Assembly (NCBI GenBank): GCA_964622325.1
Contig: CAZUOJ010000079.1
Span: forward strand, 1-16,903
Source: JAJFUB01 sp964622325
Lineage (GTDB): Bacteria > Armatimonadota > Zipacnadia > Zipacnadales > UBA11051
Reading direction: 5' to 3'
DNA length: 16,903 nt
Below the pieces are notes generated by a model. It was not told where the DNA came from, made no database searches, and worked only from the letters and a program-made list of their open reading frames with translations. Below, piece after piece: positions 8,113-14,534 of this stretch; within the stretch, counting starts at the first letter, position 1, and every line of letters starts with the position of its first letter. The translations under genes and the position numbers were made by a program.

Positions 8113-8793
8113 TTGAAGCGATCGCAAATTAATCAGCTCATTCGGGAAAGCATTGAATTTTGTCGGCAAATGAATTTTCATTTGCCGCCTTTTGCCTATT
8201 GGAGTGCGGAGCAGTGGCAGGGGCGCGGGCCTGAATATGATGAGATACGCGATAATATGCTGGGCTGGGACATCACGGATTTTGGCTCGGGAGATTTTGC
8301 CCGTGTCGGCCTTGTGCTTTTTACAATCCGAAACGGCAACGCCCAGCAAAGCGAGCGCTATCCCAAGCCGTATTGCGAAAAGCTCTTAATCGTGCGGGAA
8401 GAGCAATATACGCCCTGTCATTATCATTATAATAAGATGGAGGACATCATCTGCCGGGCAGGAGGCAATCTGCTCATTAAGGTGTGGCAGCGGGATGACA
8501 AAGATCAGCTTTCCGGGGAGCCTGTCGAAGTGAGCTGTGATGGGCGGCGCTTCACAGTGGAGGCGGGAAGCATCATTCGTTTGCGCCCCGGCGAAAGCAT
8601 CACATTGCCGCCCTATCTGTATCATACATTCTGGGGCGAAGCGGGCTGCGGGACAGTGCTCGTCGGCGAAGTGTCCAAAGTCAATGACGATCTGACCGAT
8701 AATCATTTTCTGGAGCCCTTGCCCCGCTTTTCGGAAATTGAGGAAGATGAGCCGAAAGCTTATTTGCTTTGCCATGAATATCCGCCAGCTTGA
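8113..8793 (+). CDS. D-lyxose isomerase (D-lyxose ketol-isomerase family)
   Basis: Cupin-fold, metal-dependent sugar isomerase interconverting D-lyxose and D-xylulose; relatives also act on D-mannose/D-fructose. The reading frame is open further upstream, but TTG at 8113 is preferred because GGAGG (8101-8105) sits 7 nt before it and MKRSQINQLIRES is the typical family N-terminus. The resulting 226 residues match the usual length. The metal-binding set is visible: H103 and H105 in CHYHYNKMED, E110, and H171 in YLYHTFWGE. These match, from memory, the ligand positions of the E. coli O157 enzyme. HLPPFAYW near residues 23-30 is another family hallmark. It probably works with the two preceding genes in sugar use. 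Confidence 0.9.
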   Translation: MKRSQINQLIRESIEFCRQMNFHLPPFAYWSAEQWQGRGPEYDEIRDNMLGWDITDFGSGDFARVGLVLFTIRNGNAQQSERYPKPYCEKLLIVREEQYTPCHYHYNKMEDIICRAGGNLLIKVWQRDDKDQLSGEPVEVSCDGRRFTVEAGSIIRLRPGESITLPPYLYHTFWGEAGCGTVLVGEVSKVNDDLTDNHFLEPLPRFSEIEEDEPKAYLLCHEYPPA

Positions 8794-8865
8794 ACGCATC
8801 ACATATCTGCATCGTTTTAGCCCCATGCGTTGGCCCAGGGGGTGTCATCAGGGCGGCTCTAGTCA

Positions 8866-9018
8866 GCCCGGGCCTGTCCCGGGCATATAAGCAAGGCCTG
8901 CTTGCCCTATTAAGTGGAGCAGGAGTTTAGCCGCAAAAGCCGCTCGCGCGTGTCTTAGGCACGCCAAATTAAAGCCTGTGAGGCTGCATTTTAAAACGCC
9001 AGAATATTTTGCGCTGGC
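8866..9018 (+). promoter_or_regulatory. Hairpin-rich leader upstream of the aminotransferase gene
   Basis: The 264-bp gap 8794-9057 holds no plausible gene but contains five hairpins in a row. They are GCCCGGG/CCCGGGC with a CCTGT loop (8866-8884), GCAAG/CTTGC (8891-8905), GCGTGTC/GGCACGC with a TTA loop and one G-U pair (8948-8964), AGCCT/AGGCT (8973-8985) and GCCAG/CTGGC (8998-9018). None is followed by a clear U-run, so they are not obvious terminators. It does not match a riboswitch class I can recognise. A 5' regulatory RNA or small RNA is an inference. Confidence 0.4.
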
Positions 9019-9057
9019 AATCAAATTCAAGCGAAAGAAAAGGAAGGAGTTCCCCCT

Positions 9058-10233
9058 ATGCATTTGGCCAAGCGTATGGAAAGACTCGGCACAGAGACTG
9101 CCTTTGAGGTTTTAGCCCGCGCTAAAGAGTTAGAACGACAGGGCCGTAACATTATCCATCTGGAAATTGGGCAGCCGGATTTTGATACGCCGCAATATAT
9201 TAAGGATGCGGCCTGTGAGGCTTTGGCGCAAGGCATCACAGGCTATGGGCCTTCGGCCGGAGATCCGGAATTGCGCGAAGCAGTGGCGGAGCATATATCG
9301 CAAAGCCGCGGCTTCCCCGTGGATCCCTCGGAAGTAGTGATTGTGCCCGGCGCCAAGCCCATCATCTATTGGGGCATCACCGCCTGCGTGGATGAAGGCG
9401 ATGAAGTCATTTATCCCAATCCCGGCTTTCCCATTTACGAGTCCATGATCAACTTTGTAGGCGCCAAGCCTGTGCCCATCCCCCTGCGGCAAGAAAACGA
9501 TTTTCGGCTGGATCCCCAGGAGCTTATTTCGCTGGTCACGCCCAAGACACGAATGATCATTATCAATTCGCCGCACAATCCCACAGGAGGCGTGCTGGAG
9601 CTGGAGGATCTGGAGGCGATTGCGGAAGTCGCCATCAAGAATGACATCATTGTGATGAGCGACGAGCCCTACGAGGCCATTTTGTATGAAGGGAAGCATT
9701 ACAGCATCGCTGCTCTGCCCGGAATGAAGGAACGAACAATTCTGCTGGATTGTTTTTCCAAGACATACGCGATGACAGGCTGGCGTTTGGGCTATGGCGT
9801 TTGTCCCAAGGAAGTGGCAGACGCCATTGCCAAGCTTGTCACAAACTGTGTGTCGTGCACGACCGTGTTCGTGCAGCGCGCGGGCCTGGCGGCTTTGCGG
9901 GGGCCCAAGGAGCCCACACAGAAAATGGTCGCGGAATTCAAACGGCGCCGGGATGTGATTGTGGACGGCTTAAATCAGCTGCCGGGCTTTGAATGTTTGC
10001 GGCCCAAGGGCGCCTTCTATGTCTTCCCGCGGATTACAAAGACAGGCCTTTCGGCGCGGGAATTGGCCCGCCGTTTGCTGGACGAGGCCGGCGTGGCAGT
10101 GCTTTCGGGAACGGCCTTCGGCGAATATGGCGAGGGCCATCTCCGTTTGTCGTATGCGAATTCAGTGGAAAATATCCAGGAGGCGCTGCGGCGGATGGCC
10201 GAATTTCTGGCTGCAAACGGCATCGGCTCGTAA
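9058..10233 (+). CDS. Class I/II pyridoxal-phosphate aminotransferase (aspartate aminotransferase-like)
   Basis: PLP enzyme of fold type I that moves amino groups between amino acids and 2-oxo acids, 391 residues. Landmarks in order are IIHLEIGQPDFDTP, TGYGPSAGDPELREAVA, NSPHNPTGG, SDEPYEAI (PLP-pyridine Asp and adjacent Tyr), SKTYAMTGWRLGY with the Schiff-base lysine at K235, and RLSYANS with the substrate-carboxylate arginine. The ATG at 9058 follows AAGGAAGGAG. This is the subgroup Iγ layout that includes aspartate, LL-diaminopimelate and related aminotransferases; the amino-acid specificity cannot be set from sequence alone. It sits behind an unusually structured leader and before a 13-bp inverted repeat, so it may be an independent unit. 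Confidence 0.93.
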   Translation: MHLAKRMERLGTETAFEVLARAKELERQGRNIIHLEIGQPDFDTPQYIKDAACEALAQGITGYGPSAGDPELREAVAEHISQSRGFPVDPSEVVIVPGAKPIIYWGITACVDEGDEVIYPNPGFPIYESMINFVGAKPVPIPLRQENDFRLDPQELISLVTPKTRMIIINSPHNPTGGVLELEDLEAIAEVAIKNDIIVMSDEPYEAILYEGKHYSIAALPGMKERTILLDCFSKTYAMTGWRLGYGVCPKEVADAIAKLVTNCVSCTTVFVQRAGLAALRGPKEPTQKMVAEFKRRRDVIVDGLNQLPGFECLRPKGAFYVFPRITKTGLSARELARRLLDEAGVAVLSGTAFGEYGEGHLRLSYANSVENIQEALRRMAEFLAANGIGS

Positions 10234-10258
10234 ATCCAATCCGTAAAAGATGAGAAAA

Positions 10259-10319
10259 CAACGGGCGGGGCGTTAACTTGTAAACAGCAGAAAATCTCAT
10301 TTCATAGCCCCGCCCGTTG
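10259..10319. repeat. 13-bp perfect inverted repeat between the aminotransferase and sugar kinase genes
   Basis: CAACGGGCGGGGC (10259-10271) pairs perfectly with GCCCCGCCCGTTG (10307-10319) around a 35-nt A/T-rich loop. On the plus strand no T-run follows, and the right arm ends 8 nt before the SD (GGAGGG, 10327-10332) of the kinase gene. On the minus strand the stem is followed by TTTTC...CTTTTA, so it could act as a terminator there. Other possibilities are a regulator site or an mRNA-stabilising stem. Confidence 0.6.
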
Positions 10320-10340
10320 CGCAGGCGGAGGGCAGTGGCA

Positions 10341-11324
10341 ATGATTTTAGTTCTCTGCGCCAATGCCGGCCTGGATCGCACATACGAAGTGCCCCATTTT
10401 TCCGTGGGCATGTATCATCAGCCGCGACGGTTTCGCGTGCTGCCGGGCGGAAAAGGCGTAAATGTGGCCCGCGCTCTGCGTCTGTTGGGCCATGATGTTC
10501 TCGTCACGGGCTTTGCGGGCGGGCACATCGGCGCGGCAATGATTGCGATGCTGCGCGCCGAAGACATTCGCACCGAATTCGTCAAAATTGCCGAAGAATC
10601 GCGGCTGTGCCTGGCTATCATTGATGAAACTTCACGCACACAAACACAGCTGGATGAGCCGGGCCCGCTTGTGTCTCCCTCAGAATTGGAGCAATTACGA
10701 CAGCAATGGCTTCGCTTGCTCCGATATGCTCATGTCGCAATTATAGCGGGCAGCGCGCCCCGGGGCGCGCCTTTTGATGTGTATGTGGATTTCATTTTTG
10801 CGGCAAAAGAGCGTCGTTTGCCCGTGCTTTTAGATGTGCGGGAGCCCTATTTGTCCAGCGCCGTGCAGGCAGGGCCCACAATTGTCAAGCCGAATCTTAA
10901 TGAATTGTCCGCGCTTGTGGGCCAGGAATTAACAGTGCCTGAAGGCGTGATTGCCGCCAGCCAAAATCTGCTGCGCTATGGCATTAAGATGGTTCTTACT
11001 TCCATGGGCCGCGAGGGGGCGATTGCCGTCACAAGCCAGGCCGGGATATGGCGCGCCCGCCCGCCGGCAATAGAGACATACAGCGAAGTGGGCGCCGGAG
11101 ATGCGATGCTCGCTGGCCTTGTCCATGCCACCTTAGCCCGTCTTTCTTTGCCAGATCGCTTGCGCTGGGCAGTGGCTGCTGGCGCCGCTGCCGCCCAGCA
11201 ATTGGGCGCCACAATAGGCTCGCGGGAAGAAGTGGAGAAACTAGTGGCGGATGTAGCCGTGGAAGCTTTATCAGCAGGCCGAACGCCTGAAACGCCATTT
11301 GCCAATCCCTCCGCCTCTATTTAA
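10341..11324 (+). CDS. PfkB-family sugar-phosphate kinase (1-phosphofructokinase/tagatose-6-phosphate kinase type)
   Basis: Ribokinase-fold kinase predicted to phosphorylate a hexose phosphate with ATP, 327 residues. Opening with MILVLCANAGLDRTYEV is typical of the FruK/LacC/PfkB branch. GGKGVNVARALRLLG (about residues 36-50) is the first PfkB signature. VGAGDAMLAG is the second, with the catalytic base at D254 and the anion-hole GAGD. KPNLNELSALVG and LTSMGREGAI lie between them, as in the family. The ATG at 10341 is preferred to an upstream in-frame TTG, because GGAGGG (10327-10332) is 8 nt away and the family begins here. Fructose-1-phosphate, tagatose-6-phosphate and fructose-6-phosphate are all possible substrates; no PTS gene is nearby to decide. 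Confidence 0.9.
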   Translation: MILVLCANAGLDRTYEVPHFSVGMYHQPRRFRVLPGGKGVNVARALRLLGHDVLVTGFAGGHIGAAMIAMLRAEDIRTEFVKIAEESRLCLAIIDETSRTQTQLDEPGPLVSPSELEQLRQQWLRLLRYAHVAIIAGSAPRGAPFDVYVDFIFAAKERRLPVLLDVREPYLSSAVQAGPTIVKPNLNELSALVGQELTVPEGVIAASQNLLRYGIKMVLTSMGREGAIAVTSQAGIWRARPPAIETYSEVGAGDAMLAGLVHATLARLSLPDRLRWAVAAGAAAAQQLGATIGSREEVEKLVADVAVEALSAGRTPETPFANPSASI

Positions 11325-11328
11325 GGGA

Positions 11329-11349
11329 ACTTTAAATACTGTATAAAGT
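11329..11349. promoter_or_regulatory. A/T-rich inverted repeat with TATAAA-like box before tatA
   Basis: ACTTTA (11329-11334) and TAAAGT (11344-11349) form a 6-bp inverted repeat in the 63-bp gap upstream of tatA. It includes TATAAA at 11342-11347, a plausible -10 element, but no matching -35 box was found. It may be a promoter with an operator or simply A/T-rich spacer. Confidence 0.25.
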
Positions 11350-11387
11350 CTTTAAAATAAAAATGTGCCGTTTTCAGGAGGCCCACA

Positions 11388-11606
11388 ATGTTTGGCTCCA
11401 TCGGCCCCAGCGAAATTCTACTCATTTTGTTGATTGTCTTGTTATTGTTTGGGGCGAAAAGAATTCCCGAAATTATGCGCGGCATCGGGGAGGGCCTGCG
11501 CGAATTCCGCAAAGCCGCTTCGGAAGCGACAAGCGAGATTAAACGCGCCGTCGACGAAACAGAGCCTGCCGTAAAAAATGAGGAAAACAAGCATGCGCCA
11601 AGCTAA
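11388..11606 (+). CDS. tatA: Sec-independent protein translocase subunit TatA
   Basis: Small membrane protein of the twin-arginine translocation system, which exports folded proteins. The 72 residues have the TatA plan: a short periplasmic N-terminus, one hydrophobic helix (EILLILLIVLLLFG), the FGAKRIPE hinge, then an amphipathic helix (GIGEGLREFRKAASEA) and an acidic/basic tail. AGGAGG at 11376-11381 precedes the ATG by 6 nt. TatA/TatE and TatB are hard to separate by sequence, but the FGAKRIPE hinge and short tail favour TatA. No tatC is in the window. The last 14 nt overlap the next gene, a secreted protein with an ordinary Sec-type signal lacking twin arginines. Confidence 0.93.
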   Translation: MFGSIGPSEILLILLIVLLLFGAKRIPEIMRGIGEGLREFRKAASEATSEIKRAVDETEPAVKNEENKHAPS

Positions 11607-12120
11607 TCTGTATCTTTTTTATCTTTTGGGCTTCTTAAGCGTTAGCTTTGCGGAACAGAATATTTTAAGCTATTTTCCGGGAAGCGGCGTGCTCGCGGGC
11701 TGGGGGATTGTGGCAGGGGCGGATCGGAAAGGAAATACGGAAAAAGCATTATATCAGATGTATGATGGGGCAGCCCCTGCGATGATTGACGCCGGCATCA
11801 TCGCAGCGGGGCAACGCGTCTATCAAAAAGGCGCCAAACGTCTTACGGCCGATATATTTCGTTTTCAGTCCTTGACACAAGCGCAAGCCTATTATCGGCA
11901 GCGACGGGCCGAAATTGCCGGGCAACAGGCTTTTCAGGATAAAAAGGCGACAAATTATGCCTTATGCCGCGCCAGCAGCGGCGCCACTAGTCTCGCCTAT
12001 TTGTGGAAGGGGCGTTATGTGTGCGCGTTATCATTAAACGGCTCTACGCCCACGGAGCTGAAAACTCTGGACACTTTTATGCAACATATTATTAAGCGTT
12101 TGCCTGTAGCCTCGCGCTGA
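11593..12120 (+). CDS. Secreted protein resembling the DUF6599 family
   Basis: A 175-residue protein with a Sec-type signal peptide (MRQANLYLFYLLGFLSVSFA, cleavage probably after residue 20, no lipobox). The mature part includes VAGADRKGNTEKALYQMYDGAAPAM and later ADIFRFQSLTQAQAYY. This resembles uncharacterised DUF6599-type proteins, where a YxYxDGAA-like motif precedes a region tracking membrane or periplasmic partners; the match is from memory. ATG at 11593 is preferred over 11578 because GAGGA (11580-11584) lies 8 nt upstream and the shorter start gives a clean signal peptide. It overlaps the end of tatA by 14 nt, so the two are coupled, and a terminator follows. No function is known. Confidence 0.75.
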   Translation: MRQANLYLFYLLGFLSVSFAEQNILSYFPGSGVLAGWGIVAGADRKGNTEKALYQMYDGAAPAMIDAGIIAAGQRVYQKGAKRLTADIFRFQSLTQAQAYYRQRRAEIAGQQAFQDKKATNYALCRASSGATSLAYLWKGRYVCALSLNGSTPTELKTLDTFMQHIIKRLPVASR

Positions 12121-12147
12121 AATGAGACTATTTTACTTAAATTATAG

Positions 12148-12181
12148 ACGCAGCGAGACACTCTCTTGCTGCGTTTTGTTT
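12148..12181 (+). terminator. Rho-independent terminator after the tatA operon
   Basis: ACGCAGC (12148-12154) pairs with GCTGCGT (12168-12174), extended by GAGA/TCTC around a CAC loop with a TT bulge, and is followed by TTTTGTTT (12174-12181). This is a standard intrinsic terminator in form. Only 2 nt separate its T-tract from the cysS SD. Confidence 0.8.
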
Positions 12182-12194
12182 GCGGAGGGATGAG

Positions 12195-13586
12195 ATGAGA
12201 TTATACAATTCTCTGACGCGTCGCTTGGAAGAATTTACGCCCCTGGAGCCCGGCATTGTGCGGATTTATGCCTGTGGGCCCACTGTGTACGATTTTGCTC
12301 ATATCGGCAATTTGCGCACTTTCCTTTTCAGTGATGTGCTCTGCCGGACTCTGCGTTATTTTGGCTACGAAGTGCGCCTCGTAATGAATATCACAGATGT
12401 GGATGACAAGACAATCGCCCGTTCGGCCGGCGAGGGCGTGAGCCTCAAGGAATATACGGAGCGCTACACCCAATATTTTTTTGAGGATTTGCAGACACTG
12501 CGAATCCAGCCCGCCTGGAAATATCCGCGCGCCACTGAACACATTCCGCAAATGATTTCCCTGATTCAAAAGCTTATGGAACGGGGCCACGCCTATGTGA
12601 GCGAGGGCAGCGTCTATTTTCGTTTGGAAAGCTTTCCCCACTATGGGCGACTTTCGGGCGTGACAGCCCAGGAGCGGAGCGTTACAGGGCTGGCCCGTGT
12701 GGATACGGATGAATACGATCGGGAAAGCGCTCAGGATTTTGTATTATGGAAGGGCGCCCGAGAGGGGGAGCCAAGCTGGGAGAGTCCGTGGGGCCCAGGA
12801 CGTCCCGGCTGGCACATTGAATGCTCAGCTATGAGCATGGAATATCTGGGGCCCACATTGGACATTCATGTGGGCGGCGTGGATTTGCTTTTCCCGCATC
12901 ACGAAAACGAAATTGCGCAAAGCGAAGCCGCCACAGGCCAGCCCTTTGTGCGTTATTGGCTCCATGCGGAACATCTACTCGTGAATGGCCAGAAAATGTC
13001 CAAGAGTCTGGGCAATTATTACACTTTACGCGATTTGTTGGCGCAAGGCTATGAGCCGATGCCCATTCGGCATCAACTTTTAACAGCTCATTATCGCCAT
13101 CAGCTCAATTTCACATTAGAGGGCTTAAGACAAAGCACACAGGCAATCAAACGGCTTTGGGATTTTGTGGATCGACTCACAGAATTGCCGCCTTCGGAAC
13201 AATTTAATGAGCGCGTCTCAAGCGCCGTCAGGCAGGCCCAGCAGGCTTTTGAGGAGGCTCTGGCGGATGACATCAATGTGCCTGCGGCAATGGCGGCCGT
13301 ATTTGAATTGATGCATGATGTGAATCCCGAATTGCTGGCTGGACGATTGAATGCCCAAAATCAACAGGAACTGCGTGCATTTTTGGAAAAAGCAGATAGC
13401 GTGTTGGGCTTTATTGCACATGAAAAGGAAATGTTGGATGAGGAAATAGAGGCTCTCATTGCCGAACGCCAGCAGGCACGAAAAGAGCGCAATTTCGCCC
13501 GAGCGGATGAAATACGCGCGCAATTGTTACAACGCGGCATCATTCTGGAGGACGGGCCGCAGGGGACACGCTGGCGCCGCCTATAG
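12195..13586 (+). CDS. cysS: Cysteinyl-tRNA synthetase
   Basis: Cytoplasmic class I synthetase charging tRNA-Cys, 463 residues, the usual bacterial size. The first zinc ligand is C27 in YACGPTVYD; HIGN (36-39) is the HIGH motif. GWHIECSAMSMEYLG and HHENEIAQSEA supply the other zinc ligands, and KMSKSLGN is the KMSKS loop. The C-terminal helical and anticodon-binding regions are complete. ATG at 12195 with GGAGGG (12184-12189), 5 nt away, is favoured over an upstream in-frame TTG at 12180 because MRLYNSLTRR is the family start. A terminator ends only 13 nt before the start codon, so the source of its transcript is unclear. Confidence 0.97.
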   Translation: MRLYNSLTRRLEEFTPLEPGIVRIYACGPTVYDFAHIGNLRTFLFSDVLCRTLRYFGYEVRLVMNITDVDDKTIARSAGEGVSLKEYTERYTQYFFEDLQTLRIQPAWKYPRATEHIPQMISLIQKLMERGHAYVSEGSVYFRLESFPHYGRLSGVTAQERSVTGLARVDTDEYDRESAQDFVLWKGAREGEPSWESPWGPGRPGWHIECSAMSMEYLGPTLDIHVGGVDLLFPHHENEIAQSEAATGQPFVRYWLHAEHLLVNGQKMSKSLGNYYTLRDLLAQGYEPMPIRHQLLTAHYRHQLNFTLEGLRQSTQAIKRLWDFVDRLTELPPSEQFNERVSSAVRQAQQAFEEALADDINVPAAMAAVFELMHDVNPELLAGRLNAQNQQELRAFLEKADSVLGFIAHEKEMLDEEIEALIAERQQARKERNFARADEIRAQLLQRGIILEDGPQGTRWRRL

Positions 13587-13601
13587 GCTGCGCTAGCTGA
13601 A

Positions 13602-13619
13602 AAGAGAGGCACATCTCTT
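13602..13619. repeat. Inverted repeat overlapping the -35 box of the 13686 gene
   Basis: AAGAGA (13602-13607) and TCTCTT (13614-13619) form a perfect 6-bp inverted repeat with a 6-nt spacer. Its right arm covers the first two bases of the -35 box at 13618. It lacks a T-run, so it is not a typical terminator for cysS. It is a possible operator. Confidence 0.35.
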
Positions 13620-13645
13620 GACAAACAGCAACAAAGGCGTATGAT
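13618..13645 (+). promoter_or_regulatory. Sigma70-like promoter for the secreted protein at 13686
   Basis: A consensus -35 TTGACA (13618-13623) and a -10 TATGAT (13640-13645, one mismatch to TATAAT) are 16 nt apart. Transcription would start near 13652, leaving a leader of about 34 nt. This is the best promoter in the window, and it lies in the 99-bp gap after cysS. Confidence 0.7.
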
Positions 13646-13655
13646 GCCCTTGTAG

Positions 13656-13677
13656 CTCCTATTCTCGCAAATAGGAG
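13656..13677 (+). promoter_or_regulatory. Hairpin sequestering the Shine-Dalgarno sequence
   Basis: CTCCTATT (13656-13663) is perfectly complementary to AATAGGAG (13670-13677) with a 6-nt loop CTCGCA. The right arm contains most of the SD AGGAGG (13673-13678) of the gene starting at 13686. In the predicted leader RNA, which begins near 13652, this 8-bp stem would hide the ribosome binding site. That suggests translational control such as a simple RNA thermometer or a binding-factor switch. Confidence 0.5.
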
Positions 13678-13685
13678 GGAGCATT

Positions 13686-14294
13686 ATGATCCGCCTCCGG
13701 CATTATAGCCTCTTGTGCGTGGCAATATGCCTTTCTTCTGCCCTCTGGGGCGCTCAGACGCTGGATTTAATTTCCGGACTCAATTCAGGGCAATTGTGGG
13801 CGGAATTTCGCGGGGCCGGGGATCGCGCCGTAACAGGCGTTATAGGGCGCACAATAGATGCCCCTCTCGATGTCACAATTCCTGCCGGAACAATGTTTTT
13901 AGCTCAGGCCGGAGGCCGCCAGGGCCAAACGACAATTGGCCCCCGCACCTTCGGACTCCGCGAGACAAAAATCGCGCAAATTACGCTCCACACAGCCTGC
14001 ACTAACATCCATCTCCCCGCTCCTACGCCGCAGGACATTATGATTCCTGTCAGCCCCGAGCCGCGCCTCGCGCGGCTATTGTCGTTGCCGGGAATCGAAG
14101 CGCAGCCGCACGCAGCCATTCAAGCCGCCGTCTGGGCTATTATGAATAATGCCTCCGCTTCTCGTGTGCGGCAGGCGCTGCGGCGCGAGCCAGGAATCCA
14201 TACGGCAGAACAAATAGCAGCCATATTAGGGCTGGCGGCGGATTTGCTTCGCCAGGCGGGAATGGAGCCTCAACAGTTCCGTCTCTTCCGCTAG
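13686..14294 (+). CDS. Secreted protein of unknown function
   Basis: A 202-residue protein with a clear Sec signal peptide (MIRLRHYSLLCVAICLSSALWGA, cleavage probably after residue 23; no valid lipobox). The mature half has a beta-rich look: VTGVIGRTIDAPLDVTIPAGTMF, then a hydrophobic LHTACTNIHLPAP with a single mature-domain cysteine at C105, then a helical C-terminal part beginning near HAAIQAAVWAIMNN. The order (unstructured-gene IPAGT-F strand, Cys-Asn motif, AQAAVWAI-like helix) recalls uncharacterised secreted domains I have seen in diverse bacteria, but I cannot name the family. It has its own promoter and a hairpin-masked SD (AGGAGG, 13673-13678). It converges with the minus-strand operon, 27 nt from its end. 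Confidence 0.8.
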   Translation: MIRLRHYSLLCVAICLSSALWGAQTLDLISGLNSGQLWAEFRGAGDRAVTGVIGRTIDAPLDVTIPAGTMFLAQAGGRQGQTTIGPRTFGLRETKIAQITLHTACTNIHLPAPTPQDIMIPVSPEPRLARLLSLPGIEAQPHAAIQAAVWAIMNNASASRVRQALRREPGIHTAEQIAAILGLAADLLRQAGMEPQQFRLFR

Positions 14295-14321
14295 CAAAAA
14301 AGGCAATTGGGGCGTCATTTG

Positions 14322-14525
14322 TCAGCGAACTAGCTCTGGCTCAAGCAGGGCAAACAGGAAAGACAAGCCCGATAAAAGCAATATGGCAACAAGCGCTGTG
14401 CGCAGGGCGTGAACGAATGCTTCCCGGCGGCTGATATGATGGCGCATTTCCCGATATGTAATCAAGAAAGCCATGAGGCCAGCCAGGCCTGTAAAAGGCA
14501 GGAGAAGGATAAGCAGGCCGGACAT
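14322..14525 (-). CDS. Small two-helix membrane protein, hypothetical
   Basis: A 67-residue protein with two hydrophobic segments, GLLILLLPFTGLAGLMAFLI near the N-terminus and ALVAILLLSGLSFLFALL near the C-terminus. A basic linker between them (TYREMRHHISRREAF) implies a cytoplasmic loop. No family is recognised. Its start lies 9 nt after the stop of the upstream minus-strand gene, so it looks like the last gene of the dynamin operon. The SD is weak (the 10-nt palindrome CGCCTAGGCG occupies the junction), which suggests translational coupling. Confidence 0.65.
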   Translation of the reverse strand: MSGLLILLLPFTGLAGLMAFLITYREMRHHISRREAFVHALRTALVAILLLSGLSFLFALLEPELVR

Positions 14526-14534
14526 AATAGTCGC

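Noticed and set aside
14295..14321. Terminator between the convergent genes
   Set aside because: There is a run of six A on the plus strand (T on the minus) but no stem of useful length next to it.
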